NCBI GenBank assembly: GCA_023525975.1
Contig: JAKNSE010000034.1
Coordinates: forward strand, 62,001-126,000
Length of the DNA: 64,000 nt
Source of the DNA: Smallanthus sonchifolius
Lineage: Eukaryota; Streptophyta; Magnoliopsida; Asterales; Asteraceae
Direction of reading: 5' to 3'
The notes beneath the pieces are model-generated. The model saw nothing but the letters and a program-made list of their open reading frames with translations, made no database searches and was not told the origin of the DNA. This document shows, in pieces, positions 1 to 11,642 of the stretch. The stretch's first letter is position 1, and the number at the start of each line of letters is the position of its first letter. The position numbers were made by a program, and so were the translations under genes.

Positions 1-1072
1 GAATTCTCACGCCAAGGGCTTTTACGTCCCATAATGGGTGGTATTTCACGCCCCTCACATGTTTCACGCCCGGTATACCCCAAGGTAACCCCACAAAGCT
101 AAGAGCATTGTGATTTTCGTATGTTCAAGTTATAGTACATTATGTGTTGCTAAGAGTTTTGTGTTTTCGTATGTTCAAGTTATAGTGCATTATGCGTTGT
201 TAGCTAAAAACGGCATATTATGTGTTGTTCTTCCTTTTTTCTAAAATGTTATACGTGTTTGTTTAACGTCAAATCAAATATTAGAACTCGTTTTCTTTTG
301 CATTTGAGTTTTATTTAAAGAGATATATCCCTAGACTTGTATACAACTCGACATTAAACCTAGTATTACTTCCTATTCGTTTAATAATCACTAAAGTATT
401 ATATATGATCACAAATTATTATCATGACAATATTATTATTTTCAATAGAACAATATAAGAAATTTTAAATAACGAATACAATGTAATCAATTTTCAATGT
501 CATTTAACATATTGAACGTGTTACATTTAAGTTCCTTTTTATTTTATTTTATGTGTCAGTATGTAACTCATTTTAACTCCTTGTTACAAATAAGTATTGT
601 ATATGTTTATAAAAGTTATATTATTAATTGTAAGCATACACACACATTTTTACAACTTTCGACCTTTTCTAGCTAATTTTTATTGCTTTTAACTCTTTGA
701 TAAGAATAAAATATTTGTCGGTTTTTAAGTAATATATTAGATAAAAAAATCACAAATTACTAAACAGTATAAAGAGCTTAATAAGTGCAAGACATTAACA
801 AATATCTTAATAAGTACAAACTTGTAACACAATCAAATATCTTAAAACATTTTTTTAACGGCAAACTTACACACACTTTAAATATACTCCTAAATTTACA
901 CCGTTTGTCCACGACGAAAGTAGAATACACAATCTTTTGAGAATGAGATACCATTCTTCACACTTTGAGAGAAACAACTCTCAATTATTTAAAACCATAA
1001 ACTTCAAAGATAGTTGGAACTCAAGTAGCTTTTGCACTAAAATAATGCATCAACAATATGATCTTGAGCCTT
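1..1072. other. AT-rich intergenic sequence, no gene
   Basis: No coding region is recognisable. The first 100 bases hold three phrases of the type TTTCACGCCC/ACGCCCCTC that recur near 40.05-40.5 kb, so this edge is probably the end of a dispersed repeat cut by the window boundary. A short stretch around 110-190 is locally duplicated (GTTTTCGTATGTTCAAGTTA appears twice, about 55 bases apart). The rest is low-complexity AT-rich DNA downstream of the sulfotransferase. Confidence 0.5.
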
Positions 1073-2011
1073 TCATTTTAGAACTAAACCAGTGGCACCC
1101 ATTTTTTCATCGATCAATTTGTCAATCTTTTCAATCATCTCATCAGAGAAGTAGTTCTTCCAATCTCCATCCTTAGCGTTCCTAAAGAAGAGGCGGTTTT
1201 CAATCGCGATAGTTTCTTCAGCACGATGCATTCCACTTTTGTTCACTTTTAAGTTGCTCAAACTCTCAAAACTACACAACTTTATAATGCGTTCTACCAT
1301 GCCTGCTTTCTCTTCGTCGATGGTAAAGGGATACCCCATGAACTCCGCAATTCTCTTCACATTGCTTATTGGATCCATTTTCATATCTTCGTATTTCAAG
1401 AAAAGAAACATCTCGGGTCTCTCCAAGCTCGCTTTCCAGTATCCCAATATATGATCCCAATAAGGTCCATAACTTGAAACGCCCTGACAAAACTCATCAA
1501 ATGCCTCCTCAAACGGGGCATCTTCCATAGGTAGTTTGACTATTTTTCTCAAGAAATGGTAATAAGAAACAATAACATCTTTCATATTCCGATGTATGTA
1601 AACTATCTTGCAGTTTGAAGCTAGGATTGGTTGCGGCAGGGAATTGTAATGAAGGTGTGTGGAAATGGGAGGGAAGTGCGAGTTCTTGTGGTTTTCTACA
1701 ATTTGTTCAAGGTCCTTCTCTAGGAAAGGAATGCAATCATGAGGCAAGGTTGTGAGTAAAGGGTTTGACGATTGATCGAACTTTGCTCTAGTTACGATGG
1801 CAAAAGCCAAGGCTTTTAGCCATGTTGTGCCACTTTTGGGGAAACTACAGAGGAATACATCACTTGGATGAGCCTTGAACCTTTGTTGAGCCAAAATTTT
1901 TCCTTCAAGGAACTCTTGATGGTTCCACACCTCTTCATGCTTGTACAAGGTGAACATGTTTTTCAACCAACTACAAGTGTGTTGTGGACATGTTTTCACC
2001 ATCTCTTCCAT
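1073..2011 (-). CDS. SOT: cytosolic sulfotransferase (plant SOT family), intact and intronless
   Basis: A 312-residue protein with an ATG start, the usual size for plant soluble sulfotransferases, which move a sulfonate from PAPS to small hydroxylated acceptors such as flavonols, brassinosteroids, desulfoglucosinolates or salicylate in the cytosol. The 5'-phosphosulfate loop FPKSGTTW (residues 57-64) is intact. The presumed catalytic His is H119 in STHLHY. The 3'-phosphate contacts R141 and S149 are present in HRNMKDVIVSYYHF. Region IV reads RNAKDGDWKN (277-286), keeping GDWKN but with Asn-Ala where the consensus has Lys-Gly. No introns, as is typical of the plant family. No signal peptide is apparent. 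The acceptor cannot be read from sequence. No sulfur-metabolism neighbours are visible, so context adds nothing. Confidence 0.93.
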   Translation of the reverse strand: MEEMVKTCPQHTCSWLKNMFTLYKHEEVWNHQEFLEGKILAQQRFKAHPSDVFLCSFPKSGTTWLKALAFAIVTRAKFDQSSNPLLTTLPHDCIPFLEKDLEQIVENHKNSHFPPISTHLHYNSLPQPILASNCKIVYIHRNMKDVIVSYYHFLRKIVKLPMEDAPFEEAFDEFCQGVSSYGPYWDHILGYWKASLERPEMFLFLKYEDMKMDPISNVKRIAEFMGYPFTIDEEKAGMVERIIKLCSFESLSNLKVNKSGMHRAEETIAIENRLFFRNAKDGDWKNYFSDEMIEKIDKLIDEKMGATGLVLK

Positions 2012-2068
2012 GTTGGAAATTCTATTTTAATTTGTGTGAGGATGTTCTATAAACTCTCTCTATTCCAT

Positions 2069-2079
2069 ATATATGGATG
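2069..2079 (-). promoter_or_regulatory. candidate TATA box of the sulfotransferase gene
   Basis: CATATATATGG lies about 60 bases upstream of the ATG at 2011 on the minus strand, a plausible place for a TATA element with a short leader. This is a position-based inference; the tract is AT-rich, so chance is possible. Confidence 0.4.
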
Positions 2080-2640
2080 GTTATACTAAATTATTATGTG
2101 TGCACCCTATAAGTCATTATTTTTTATATGAGGTTAGGTTAAACGTTAGCTATTATGAGGTTAGGAGAAATGTCAATGATTAATTTTTTTTTTCTTTTTT
2201 TGCTTTCTTTTTCAAATATATTTCTATTATACTAGAAAAGGTGTAATTGACAAAAACCCTAAAGTAGGGACAGAGTAATAAAATCATCCCAAAATAGTTA
2301 CAAAGTTAAAATAATATGCTTGTATCATTTTAAATAGTTTTAAAATCCTCGCCTGGAGTAAATAATAATACTTGAAAAAAAAATGTATAACTAGTAGGGA
2401 ACTCGTATGATGTGCGGCCCTGATAAATTAACTCTGTGCAAATATTTGTTTAATTATACAAGTTTTTTTATAAATTACACCTCATTTATAAAAGTAAATG
2501 CAAGTTGCTTGTAAAATATTTATATGGGGTACGACCATACATAAGAGGTATCCCGAGCGTTGCCGTGGAGAATTGAACGCCTTTAATTGATTTTCTCTAT
2601 TTAATATAGTGTCAATTTAACCATGGGTTAAATTATAGAC

Positions 2641-2885
2641 ATGGGTTAGTAGGCAATTGTGACATGGGTTGAGGCATTGCAAATTTGTACACTGTGTAAA
2701 AAAATTGTGCTATGTGTCTTAATTTTTTGACTAAATGAGAGAATTAAGTGTACGGATTAAAGGGTAATTATTACACTTTAGTTATAAATATGGGTTAGAA
2801 GATAATTGTACATATTTGAGGAATTGCTAATTTATACACCATGTAAAAAATATTGTGCTATGTGTTTTAATTTTTCTGTTAGCTT
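2641..2885. repeat. two-copy tandem repeat, period about 149 bp
   Basis: ATGGGTTAG followed by a GGCAATTGT/GATAATTGT segment, a TTGTACAC/TTATACAC segment and AAAATTGTGCTATGTGT occurs from 2641 and again from 2790. The copies are diverged but collinear over about 95 bases. No coding potential. The bases before it (2090-2640) are AT-rich with no feature I can name. Confidence 0.6.
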
Positions 2886-2894
2886 TTATTTTGA

Positions 2895-3086
2895 ATGGAG
2901 ATTGAAGGATTAATGGGCAATCAAGGTGGTGAAGATTTTGTATTGTCAAAATGGGTGCCATTGAAGGTAATCTTCTTTGTTTGGATAGCTTACTCAAATA
3001 AATTACCTACTATCATGAAGCTTGATGCTTTGAAGAGAAGACGGAGAAAGAAAAATGATGAAGTGTATTGCATGTGTATTGTATAG
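2895..3086 (+). pseudogene. LINE remnant: zf-RVT-like fragment
   Basis: The short reading frame contains KWVPLKVIFFVWIAY followed by NKLPTIMKLDALKRR. This matches the familiar pattern of the zinc-binding domain found at the C-terminus of plant LINE reverse transcriptases (W-VPLKV--F-WR---N-LPT---L--R). Only about 50 residues are present, the zinc-ligand Cys/His cluster is missing, and nothing on either side continues the domain. It is best read as a decayed LINE scrap rather than a gene. Recognition rests on the motif alone. Confidence 0.55.
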
Positions 3087-3160
3087 ACATTATTTTGAAT
3101 TAACAATCCCTTAAAATGCGTAGTTTTCCGTTAGTATCTTCCCCTTTCCGTCAAAGCTTT

Positions 3161-5847
3161 TGTAACATCCTGAAAATTTGGAAAAACTAATGGTTCGGGT
3201 TTTTGGACAACTCGAATACTTATTATGGGTCATGAATAGTATGGAATTACACGTAAAGCTTTAGTTACGGGATCTGAGGAGACGAGTAGACGTGTAATGC
3301 ATTATGTGAGAACGAAATGCGCGATAACAGAACCGCAGGGACCCGAGTGTAAATACGAGAGGTTTAAAAGAAACTTTAGGGAAAATCCCTAGGCCATTCG
3401 GCCTAGGGGAGTCGCGACGGCAACAGTAAAGAGAGCGGAGGAGGGGGCGATCGGAGGTGGTCGGACGAGAAACAAGAAGCGGTAACGCGGTGGTTTCAAC
3501 CGGGAGTCTCCGAAACACGACGAGGTAATCTCCTTTTTCCTCATTGTATTCGGTTTTGGATGTTTTTCCTAATAGGGTTGATTAATTGAAGTGTTATGGC
3601 CGCTAGGAGGCGACATGGAGACGAACGGTGAAGAAATCAAGCGAGAACGGAAAACCGGCAAGGATTTCCGGCCACTGTTTGGTTTTCCGACGGTGGCTCC
3701 GTCTGAGGCAGGCGGCGGAGAGGGTAGCAGGTGAAAGGGTTTGGCGACATGGTCGCGTGGATATATTATTTGTCAAATTCTGAGTTCGTTTGATAGGGTT
3801 TCGAGCAGCGCGAAGTTAGACGCGTAAAACACGCGAATCCGGCCACTGTTTCGCTTTCGGACGCGTAAAACAGGCGGCGGATTCTGGCGACTAAAACTGG
3901 AGGGTCTGAAAGGGTTCGGCGATACGGACGCGTGGACATATGATTCGCCTAAAACGGAGTTTATTTGGGTCGGTTTTAAGCTACTCGTATTTTGACGAGC
4001 AAAACCGAACGAGCTGAAAGACAAATTCGCGTTCTGGAAACAGCGGTGGCAGCGACGGCCGACACCAATAATTTTCTGAGGTCGGGCATGTTGAGACATG
4101 GATAGGTGGTTCGCGCGAAACAGAGCTCGTATGGTCGAGATATGAGCAAAACAAGTTTTCCTCTCGCGTTGTGCTTAGCAGTTTCGTACAAAACCGCTTA
4201 GAACAGCTTGTACGTAAAGGTATGACCCCATAGGACTTTATATTCATTGTTGGGGAGTATTTTGGGATATGGGAAAAATTTCGGGAACGTTTTTCGGTAA
4301 CGTTAATTTAAGGATTTTTGTACGCGAGCGAGCACGTCGGTTGTACGGTTTAGGACGACTTAGACTGAGCTTGTAGCTGCTGGTCCAGAATAGATGCGTT
4401 AGTGTTACTACGGCAATAGGATTGATCTGGGTAGTTCATTTGACGACAGGTTCGCGTTGGACTACGAATTTACGGGTATGCGACTTCGGAATGAAAGTTT
4501 CACAATCGGTGAGTTTCTAATCCCCTCTTTTAAACGTTTTAATGTTTTGGGGCTATCGTACATACTTATAAAACGTGTTTTATTACATTAAATATGTAAC
4601 GAACTTTGGGGTTTAACCCGATTAGTTTGTGAATTGATGAACTCAAATATGGGGCTAAAGGATTATGTATTGTCCATGGGATGTGTAGGTTAAAGGTGGG
4701 TACGTGCTTAGGTAACAGAACATAGCATCTGTATTTATAATAGTGGTGTATTGTGTTAAGGGTTGATCGAGGAGAGTCGGAACTTAAGCTAAATGCTTAT
4801 GATTTTATGTGGGATATATTTATTATTTTAGTGCTAGGTGTAATGTGCAGGTGTGGTTAATGAGTCAGATGAATATTGTGTGATATTTTATGTGTTATAA
4901 TTGTGTTGTGTGTTTGTGTCGTTGTCCATGTGACACGACGGGCATTATGTTTGCGTCCTTGTCTTTATGACATGGCAAACGAGATTATGAAGGATGAAGT
5001 TCGTCGGGAAGTCACCAACGGTGACATTTATAAACATGTTATGATGAGCTCGGGGTGTGTCGATCGCCCTGACGAGGATAACCCTGACGACGGTGCAGTG
5101 ATGAGGTATGTGTTTGCATGCTTACATATGTGTTAATTTGCATGCAAGTTATAAGTTATATTTATTGTGCGTGAGATAGCATTAATGTGATATGTAGATG
5201 ATATTAATGTGGCAAGTAGAGTTAGTTTGACCGTTGTGTCAGGATTTTGATGCGGTGTTGATAACTGTTGTGTCAATTGAATGGTAAGAGCCTTAGTTAA
5301 GGCCGAGTAAGTCAAGGTCTAGGGTTTTGTTGTGGTTAACCAAGTGTTGAGGTAATACGTGTGCTAGAGTACGAGTTATTAGTATAGTAAGTTCGACCTA
5401 AGTCGATGAAACTGCGAGATTATTATTGTTATGGGATGAGTCTCGGGTGGTGAACGGTTATGGGGTACCATGTGATAACATAGGTTATCTATTCTTAATG
5501 AATTATGAAACTATTTTATAAGGACCGAGAGTACTGAGTAAAGTTTAAATAACTTTTGTGACGAGTTGACTTTTAATTAGATTAAACTATTAGAACTCAC
5601 TCAGCGTAGCTGACTTTGTGTGTACGTTAGGTTTTTTGCAGATAAGTGTAGCGTTGACATATCTTAGCTTGGGAGCAGTGTTATTCGGACCGGTGTGCAT
5701 GCATTCGTGAGGTATTTAATATCATTAAATGACAATAAAAGAATTTAGAAAGACTTCCGCTGTAATTAAGTTAATAATAAATGCGTTATAAATGCGAATG
5801 ACCCGTTATGAGAACCAACTGTAGGATGCCCGGGTTGGGACCTTACA
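3161..5847 (+). repeat. 5' LTR of an LTR retrotransposon (probable Ty3/gypsy), about 2.7 kb
   Basis: It begins TGTAACATCC and ends GGGACCTTACA, obeying the TG...CA rule, and is followed three bases later by a tRNA-iMet primer-binding site. The last roughly 500 bases are clearly related, in inverted orientation, to 62767-63280 near the other window edge. Overlapping frames in 3260-4250 are GC-richer noise inside the LTR, not genes. No matching 3' LTR lies in this orientation in the window, so the element is truncated. Lineage is inferred from LTR length and the RDxPPG-like gag start downstream. Confidence 0.75.
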
Positions 5848-5850
5848 AGT

Positions 5851-5862
5851 TGGTATCAGAGC
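5851..5862 (+). other. primer-binding site (initiator tRNA-Met type)
   Basis: TGGTATCAGAGC, the standard plant LTR-element sequence complementary to the 3' end of initiator tRNA-Met, starts three bases after the LTR ends. It fixes both the LTR boundary and the plus orientation of the element. Confidence 0.9.
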
Positions 5863-6385
5863 TGTGGTTTAAGAGAAAAGTGGTATTTTTAAGCAAATAA
5901 AATACTTTAACTTAAACCGAAAATGGGACGAGGGTGAAACGAATGCCAGCACGAGTAACCGCGAGCCAAAAGGTACGTCTTTTAAGTTGAGCGGTAATTA
6001 TTATTTACCATTTGTGTAATATTGCGATAAGTAAAGCGATTGATGTGAGTGAACGATTTATGGTTCTGTGTGGAAACATGATGTGTGCTATGTGTTGTAG
6101 TAGTATGTAGAACTACGTGAAGTTGTGTGGTACGATTAAGTGAGATTATGTGTGAAGTTAAGTAATGTGGAGTGGCATTAATTGCGTCATATTAGATAAT
6201 TTTGTGTGTTAGCATGATTGAATGAATTTGTGTGTAACCATATGTGGTGTGTAACTGTGATTATTATGAGAACTTGATAAATTATTTTGTGGTTCTATGT
6301 GAGTTACGTGAGATGCATGTGCATCCGGTGAGGGTGAAGGTAGAAAGTTAGTGTGAGTGTGATGGGAAAGGTTTAGAATCCGAGC

Positions 6386-6755
6386 AGTGATGTGGACCGC
6401 CAAATTGCATTTAATCACCGTGATTTGACAGAATGTGATTACTCTCATATTCTGAATTTGTGCCCATAGTACTCACTCTAGCGTTCTATCTTGAGTAGGA
6501 TTAGGTGGTTAAGACGAAGCATACGAGATTGGTCAGGCGTGATGCTCTTGTTAAAGGGAATGTAGAACGACCGGTCAAGACAACGGCTGCTGCGGGTGAA
6601 ACTGCTAGCGAAACGAGAGTAGTGTTGGCGCTTATCGTGCCAAGTGTGACTAGAGCTTCGGTCGGCGACATACCGCGTGGAGCTATGATTGAAAACACGG
6701 AATGAAAAAGGAAAAGTAGTGCCAGTTGTACGTGATATTCCTCCAGGATATGAAA
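6386..6755 (+). pseudogene. gag-like N-terminal fragment of the truncated LTR element
   Basis: The frame from 6505 reads VVKTKHTRLVRRD, then VVLALIVPSV, then PRGAM, and after a frame break VVRDIPPGYEN. The inverted relative at 63404-63673 shows the same order: GVVLALPTLS, PCGAM, AVRDFPPGCG. The relative starts with ATG; here the same codon is GTG, so the start is lost. Homology stops shortly after the PPG motif, where the sequence turns to A-rich unrelated DNA. No protease, RT or integrase follows. Fragment of a dead element. Confidence 0.6.
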
Positions 6756-6759
6756 ATTG

Positions 6760-7880
6760 ATTGCAACCCTGATTAAAACAATTATCGAACCAAAAACAGT
6801 TACAAAAATCAATCAAACCAAAGAACAAACTATCATTAAACCAAAATCACTTACGAACTGATGAAAGCGAAATAACAACTTGATGAAAATTGGGCACCGA
6901 TATATAATAAGCCAAATGGTCTTATTTATTTCTGACCAAATGATCATACTTCAAGAAATACTTTTCTCGTATCATTGGCTTAACGAGTTAAGATAAACAA
7001 ATAAAAAAAACTAGCATTTTTTATATTTATATATATGAATACGTGTAAAAAATAATAAAATCAATATTAAAAAAAAATAAATGATTTGGCTAGGCTCGTT
7101 TGTAAAGGAGTCGAGCCCGAGCCCACCATTTCATTTCGTTAAGATAAACGAGTCGGCTCTGCTCTGCTCTCTTTTTAAATGATCCCGAGTCCAAGCCCAA
7201 CCTGACTCGGCTCGTTTACCCTAAATCAAACCACATGTTGCTACATCCAAAGATGGGCTGTGTATTATTTTGTCGGGTTGATCCACATCATTTGCCATGC
7301 TAAGAACATGATGTTAAAAGGCTGTTTGAGTGAGGGCTATTGAAGTAGTTCGTATCTTGTCTCTCGCTTGCGTGGGCGGTCCTAGTAAGTAACAATCGGG
7401 CAGTCGGCCTCCATGAAAAAAAAAATTAATGTAAAATAAGCACTAAAATTTCGATCGCCCACCGATATTTTTTCTATAGGTTGTCAAATCATATTTATAT
7501 CTAAATAAATTTTCACTTTTAATTTAGGAATATTTTTTGTTACATATAACTTTTTTTAACAATGTTACCTATAACTTTTTGATGTATGTTTTTTTAGTTT
7601 CTTTTTTACTTTTTCTTTTATTTATTTTTTTGTGTATAATGCAACCTTTTGTTTTAACAGGTACAAACACTGTAGCCGTAAATACATGATGATGTTCACC
7701 CTATGTCCCTATACTCGGTTTTGCCCATCAACATACATTCTCATCTTTTGTATTATAAAACACGTAGTCGTTGGTGTCCTTTAGTAATGAATGCTTACTT
7801 TGCTTTATGTGATTTTTTGTGTTATTAGATGTTAAAATCGATAATGAATAGTTAATTCTATTTACAAATGCGATAAAATA
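6760..7880. other. intergenic repeats, no gene
   Basis: Around 7090-7230 there is a GAGCC/GGCTCG-rich segment (GTCGAGCCCGAGCCCACC, then GACTCGGCTCGTTTACC) of the same style as the foldback element in the eEF1B 5'UTR intron, so probably a degraded non-autonomous DNA element. The remainder is AT-rich with long T and A tracts. I see no coding region. Confidence 0.45.
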
Positions 7881-7886
7881 TAAATA

Positions 7887-7918
7887 CTCCTGCGCAAAGC
7901 GCGGGGAGCAACATCTAG
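7887..7918 (+). mobile_element. Helitron 3' terminus (second family)
   Basis: The bases CTCCTGCGCAAAGCGCGGGG form a stem-loop, followed by AGCAACATCTAG and then T. A short GC-rich hairpin about 10 bases before a terminal CTRR, inserted before a T, is the defining 3' end of Helitron rolling-circle transposons. The 5' end could not be located. The hairpin differs from the CCCGTGTAATACACGGG family found elsewhere in this window. Confidence 0.65.
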
Positions 7919-9700
7919 TTATATTTATTTTACAATAAGGAATCAATATTTAACTTTGACAAAGTGGTTTTTAATAATCAAAACTATCACTTATTTACTG
8001 ATAATAATCAAAACCAACAATTTGACTGATGATTATTATAACTTTCACTTTTATTATGAACTACAGTCATAATAACATAATCATCATAGATTTACACTTA
8101 CTGCAAGTTCACAACCTCAGTCACTAATTTGTTTTGTATTTTTGTATTGAAAATTGATTTAGTCATTCGTTGAAAGATCCAGGAAACCCTAGTTAAGATT
8201 CTGCTTTGTAAACGTTTAATAGGAACCACAAATTATTCATGATGATGAAGAGATCGCGTTTAGGGTTTGCGGTACATAATCTACTGATTGTGGGGAGACA
8301 ATCGGTTAGAGTTTCCATATGGATATGAATTTTGGAAAGTGTTAAATGAAATATTGAAAAGGCAATTTGATAAATTAGAAACGGGTCGGGATTCGCGTGT
8401 AAGTAAAATGGGTATACACGGGAAAACAATTTTGATGATGTCTAGAAATGCGACACGTGTCCCAAAAGTCAATCTTTTATTGGGTATAGAAGATTTGACT
8501 CGTTTAGATGAACGAGTTACAAAATCATGTTTGGTTCTATAATTTAAATATGTTTGAAACATGGGTTATCAGTCACGGGGATTGATAATTTAAAAACTCA
8601 ATTGAGTTGAAAAAAGTCTATCAAAAATCAAAATTATTTTTAGCGTAGGTAATTTATGTTATTATAAGCTAGGTAACAAAAAATTAAAGAAAAAAAACTT
8701 ATCTAACGTGTTGTTACACATATGTAACAAAACGTTGTTGTACTGAATGTTGCCCGTGTTTTACATCATGTTACAGAGTAGACATTTTCCTACTTTTTAA
8801 TGTGTTACAACAAGTTAGAAATTTTTTAGTTTTCCAATTTTTGGTTACCAGATAGATAATAACATATATTATGTACGGAAAAAAAAAAGTTTTAATTGTT
8901 ACACCGGGTTTTCATTTGTTTTTCTAACTCAAATGAGTTTTCAATTTATATTTTTTTCCGGACCAATATTAGTACCAACTCTCACCCTATATTTTAGTTA
9001 AAAGGTGCACCCTATTTTTTATTTTTTTTTATTTTTTATTTTGATAGAAAGTAGAGTAGTCTCCAACATCATGGTAGGAATTGCTGTTAAAAAATAATAT
9101 TAATAGTACAGTAATACGAAAAAGTAATAAATTCTGCATCTACCCTTATGTTCATGCTCTATTTGTTCTTGCAATAAAGCATTCATTTTGCTTCTTGTTT
9201 TTCTAATCGATCTTAAGGTGTTCTTTTCAGTTTTCACCTAGTTGTGTTATTTCTTTCTTATTTTTCTTTTTCCAATTGTTTACATGCAATCCTTCACTAT
9301 AAATCTGATGCTGCCTCTTTATATATGCAGATAACAGTCTTACAACCGAATTGTGATTATTATTTTTTGAAAACCCATATTGATTTCATGATACACAAAA
9401 AACAATTTTACATACAAAAATTCACTATTCATTACTCTCCACCGATTAATTTCATTACAATTTGCACGTGTAGGACAAATGGCGAAACCTGAGGGAGAAG
9501 GCAACCCGTGATTGGTCAGACAGCACAGCACAGCGAAAGATAGAAATCCTAGGTTAATTTTTGTTAATATCTTACTTAACTCTTATATGTTGTTATATCA
9601 AAACTAGGAGCATAGTTTGATATATTACCATTGATTTATTTACTGGTTCTGTTTGTCACTTTGATGTAAACAATGTATATATAGAGAAAGTTTTTAATAT
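7919..9700. other. AT-rich intergenic DNA, no recognised gene
   Basis: Several short open frames (for example 8288-8542) have no recognisable domain, no splice context and biased AT-rich composition, so I do not call them. An ATG at 9480 (MAKPEGEGNP then stop) could belong to a 5' exon of the protease gene that follows, but I cannot link it by splice sites with confidence. Confidence 0.4.
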
Positions 9701-9710
9701 AAAGTCTCTT

Positions 9711-9834
9711 TTCCGTGCGAAGGTACAAAGGCTGATTATCATTTACACTTGCGTGATAATTATTTAACAGCGTGAGAATCATCACGCAAGTGCAAATGAT
9801 AATCACGCATGCCCCTTCGTACTTTCGCACGGAA
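9711..9834. repeat. foldback (hairpin) element
   Basis: Arms at 9734-9757 and 9781-9804 are inverted repeats of 24 bases with a single mismatch, around a 23-base loop. Outer arms TTCCGTGCGA (9711) and TCGCACGGAA (9825) pair as well. This is the structure of a short MITE-like foldback repeat. No target duplication was identified. It lies just upstream of the protease gene. Confidence 0.75.
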
Positions 9835-9950
9835 AAAAGCCTTTGTACAGTAACCGGCCCCTATATATATATATTTTCATTTTGTGATATTTTACTTGGT
9901 CTACATTTCCATTAAATTGCATATATATATACCTCCCAAATTACTTGCAG

Positions 9951-11642
9951 AAAATGTAACTTGAGGCGTCCACCTCCACGTTCTAGGAAAAAAAGAAGAA
10001 AAAAAGTAGTCGAAGAAGAACTTAGCGACTCTCAAGATTACCAAAGTGACGCTCAAGATTACCATAATCCATGCATAATTAATCTTCAAAGGAGAGGGGC
10101 TCACAGAAACAAAGTAAACCAAACTAGGAAGTTGGACTCTGAGAAAGTCCACAGTTACCTAGAGTGAGCTAAACCATTTATTTATTATAATTATAAAAAA
10201 AATTTGTCATTAACATATTAAAATATATAGGAGTTTATGGGTCAGCTTTCCAGAAGATAAAAAGAGTTCATTCACACACCTTGATCCATTATGGTATACT
10301 TTGTACTCACAAGACTCTAACAAAGAAAGGGTGCTGAGCTGGATCAAGAAGGACATATTTTCTAGAAAATATGTGGTTTTTCCCATTGTTCAATGGTTAG
10401 TTATTAATTCTTAAGTAGGTAATGTGTAGCATATGTTTAATATTTGTTGGCATTTGGTGAATTGGAGATGTTTTTTTTGCAGGGGTCATTGGTGTGTATT
10501 GATATTCTGTCACTTTGGTGAAAGTTTAGGGTCAAAATTGAAAACTCCATGCATCTTGTTGCTGGATTCACTTGCAAAAGCTGATCACTCCAAGCGATTT
10601 TAACCTGTTATAAGAAAGTAATGTTTAGTTTATTGTAATTTGCCTTGTTGTGTTTCTAGTTTTGTAACTTAGAAGTTGAACCCTTTTTCTCCACTTTAAC
10701 CATGTTTTACATCTACTTTTGCATGTGACAGATTTGTTTTGGACATCTACAGTAAGTTAGAGAGGACGGAAGATGAAAGTTTGGTGCGTAAAATGCCGTT
10801 TTTGGTTCCTAAGGTGATTGGCATTTCTTCTTATATTCCTTCATGTGGTTTATGGTTTAAGGTTTAGGGTTTAGGTCTTGATCGAGATCTGATCTGATCC
10901 ATTTGTACGATCTAATATGTGAAAAAAAAAACTTGATCCAATAGGTTGACTTGTTTAGATGGGTCAATACACGGGTCTATGGTCTTTCCCGGATCAACCT
11001 GGGTCAATCCATTTATTCACTATTTTATCTCACTTTAAACATCCCCGCCCCATTCCCCCAAACATCACCCTTATCTTGGTTAATTGTTTGGAGGTGGAAG
11101 GTAGGGTGATGGGTGGGGTGGGGTAAAATAAACTGGTCTTTGGGTCACGAACTCGTGATCTATCTATTTAGATTAGTTGGGTCGTGGGTCAGTTCATGCT
11201 CATTTAATTGGGTAATGAGTCGGATCAGATCGTTAACCGATCCGACCCATTGACAAGTCTAAATTGTGATTTATCGAGTGCTGAATAACAAACAATTTTA
11301 CAGGTTCCACAACAGAGAGACAACGAGGAATGTGCTTTTTTTGTTCTTTACTATATAAAAATCTTTGTCGAGAGCGCTCCAGAAAGTTTTAGCATAACCA
11401 ATGGATGCCCATATTTTGTAAGTATCCTATGCCACATTGGGACATTTGTGTCATGCATCATATATCAATACATCATACCCCTCATTTTTTAACATTTGAA
11501 AGTCAACACAACAATATTTAGACAAATTCTTATCAAATTACTAATATGTTTGTAGATGAAGAAAGACTGGTTTGATTTCGAAGGATTGGATAGCTTTTGC
11601 AAAACTCTTGATTCGTCACGTGTAGCATTTGTCAACCCGTAA
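9951..11642 (+). pseudogene. Ulp1/SENP-type (C48) cysteine protease gene with premature stop
   Basis: Exons with good GT-AG borders: 9951-10163, 10231-10395, 10483-10617, 10732-10813, 11304-11417, 11556-11642; phases agree throughout. C48 proteases remove SUMO or related modifiers. The catalytic triad plus Gln is visible: His in VQWGHWCVLIF (split by the second intron), Asp in ILLLDSLAKAD, Gln and Cys in VPQQRDNEECAFFVLYY. The protein would end KTLDSSRVAFVNP. Exon 1 is basic (RSRKKRRKK), a possible nuclear signal. In exon 3 a TAA at 10601-10603 interrupts HSKRF-PVIRK, upstream of Gln and Cys, so any product from this copy would lack the nucleophile. The true 5' end is not found. Either a recent pseudogene or a null allele; a sequencing error is also possible because every other exon looks intact. 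Confidence 0.8.
10860..11265. repeat. intronic repeat rich in GATCC/GACCC phrases
   Basis: Inside the intron before the exon with the catalytic Cys lies a GATCTGATCTGATCC ... CGATCCGACCCATTGAC segment with partly inverted ends (TAGGTCTTG and CAAGTCTA). It resembles the hAT-type MITEs of this window but flanking bases TTAGGGTT and AATTGTGA do not match, so no target duplication supports it. Confidence 0.4.

Noticed and set aside
3261..4247. Several overlapping minus-strand frames of 70-108 residues
   Set aside because: They sit inside the 2.7-kb LTR, overlap in different frames and show no recognisable protein family.
8288..8542. 84-residue plus-strand frame
   Set aside because: No family resemblance, no splice or promoter context, and an equally long frame lies on the opposite strand.
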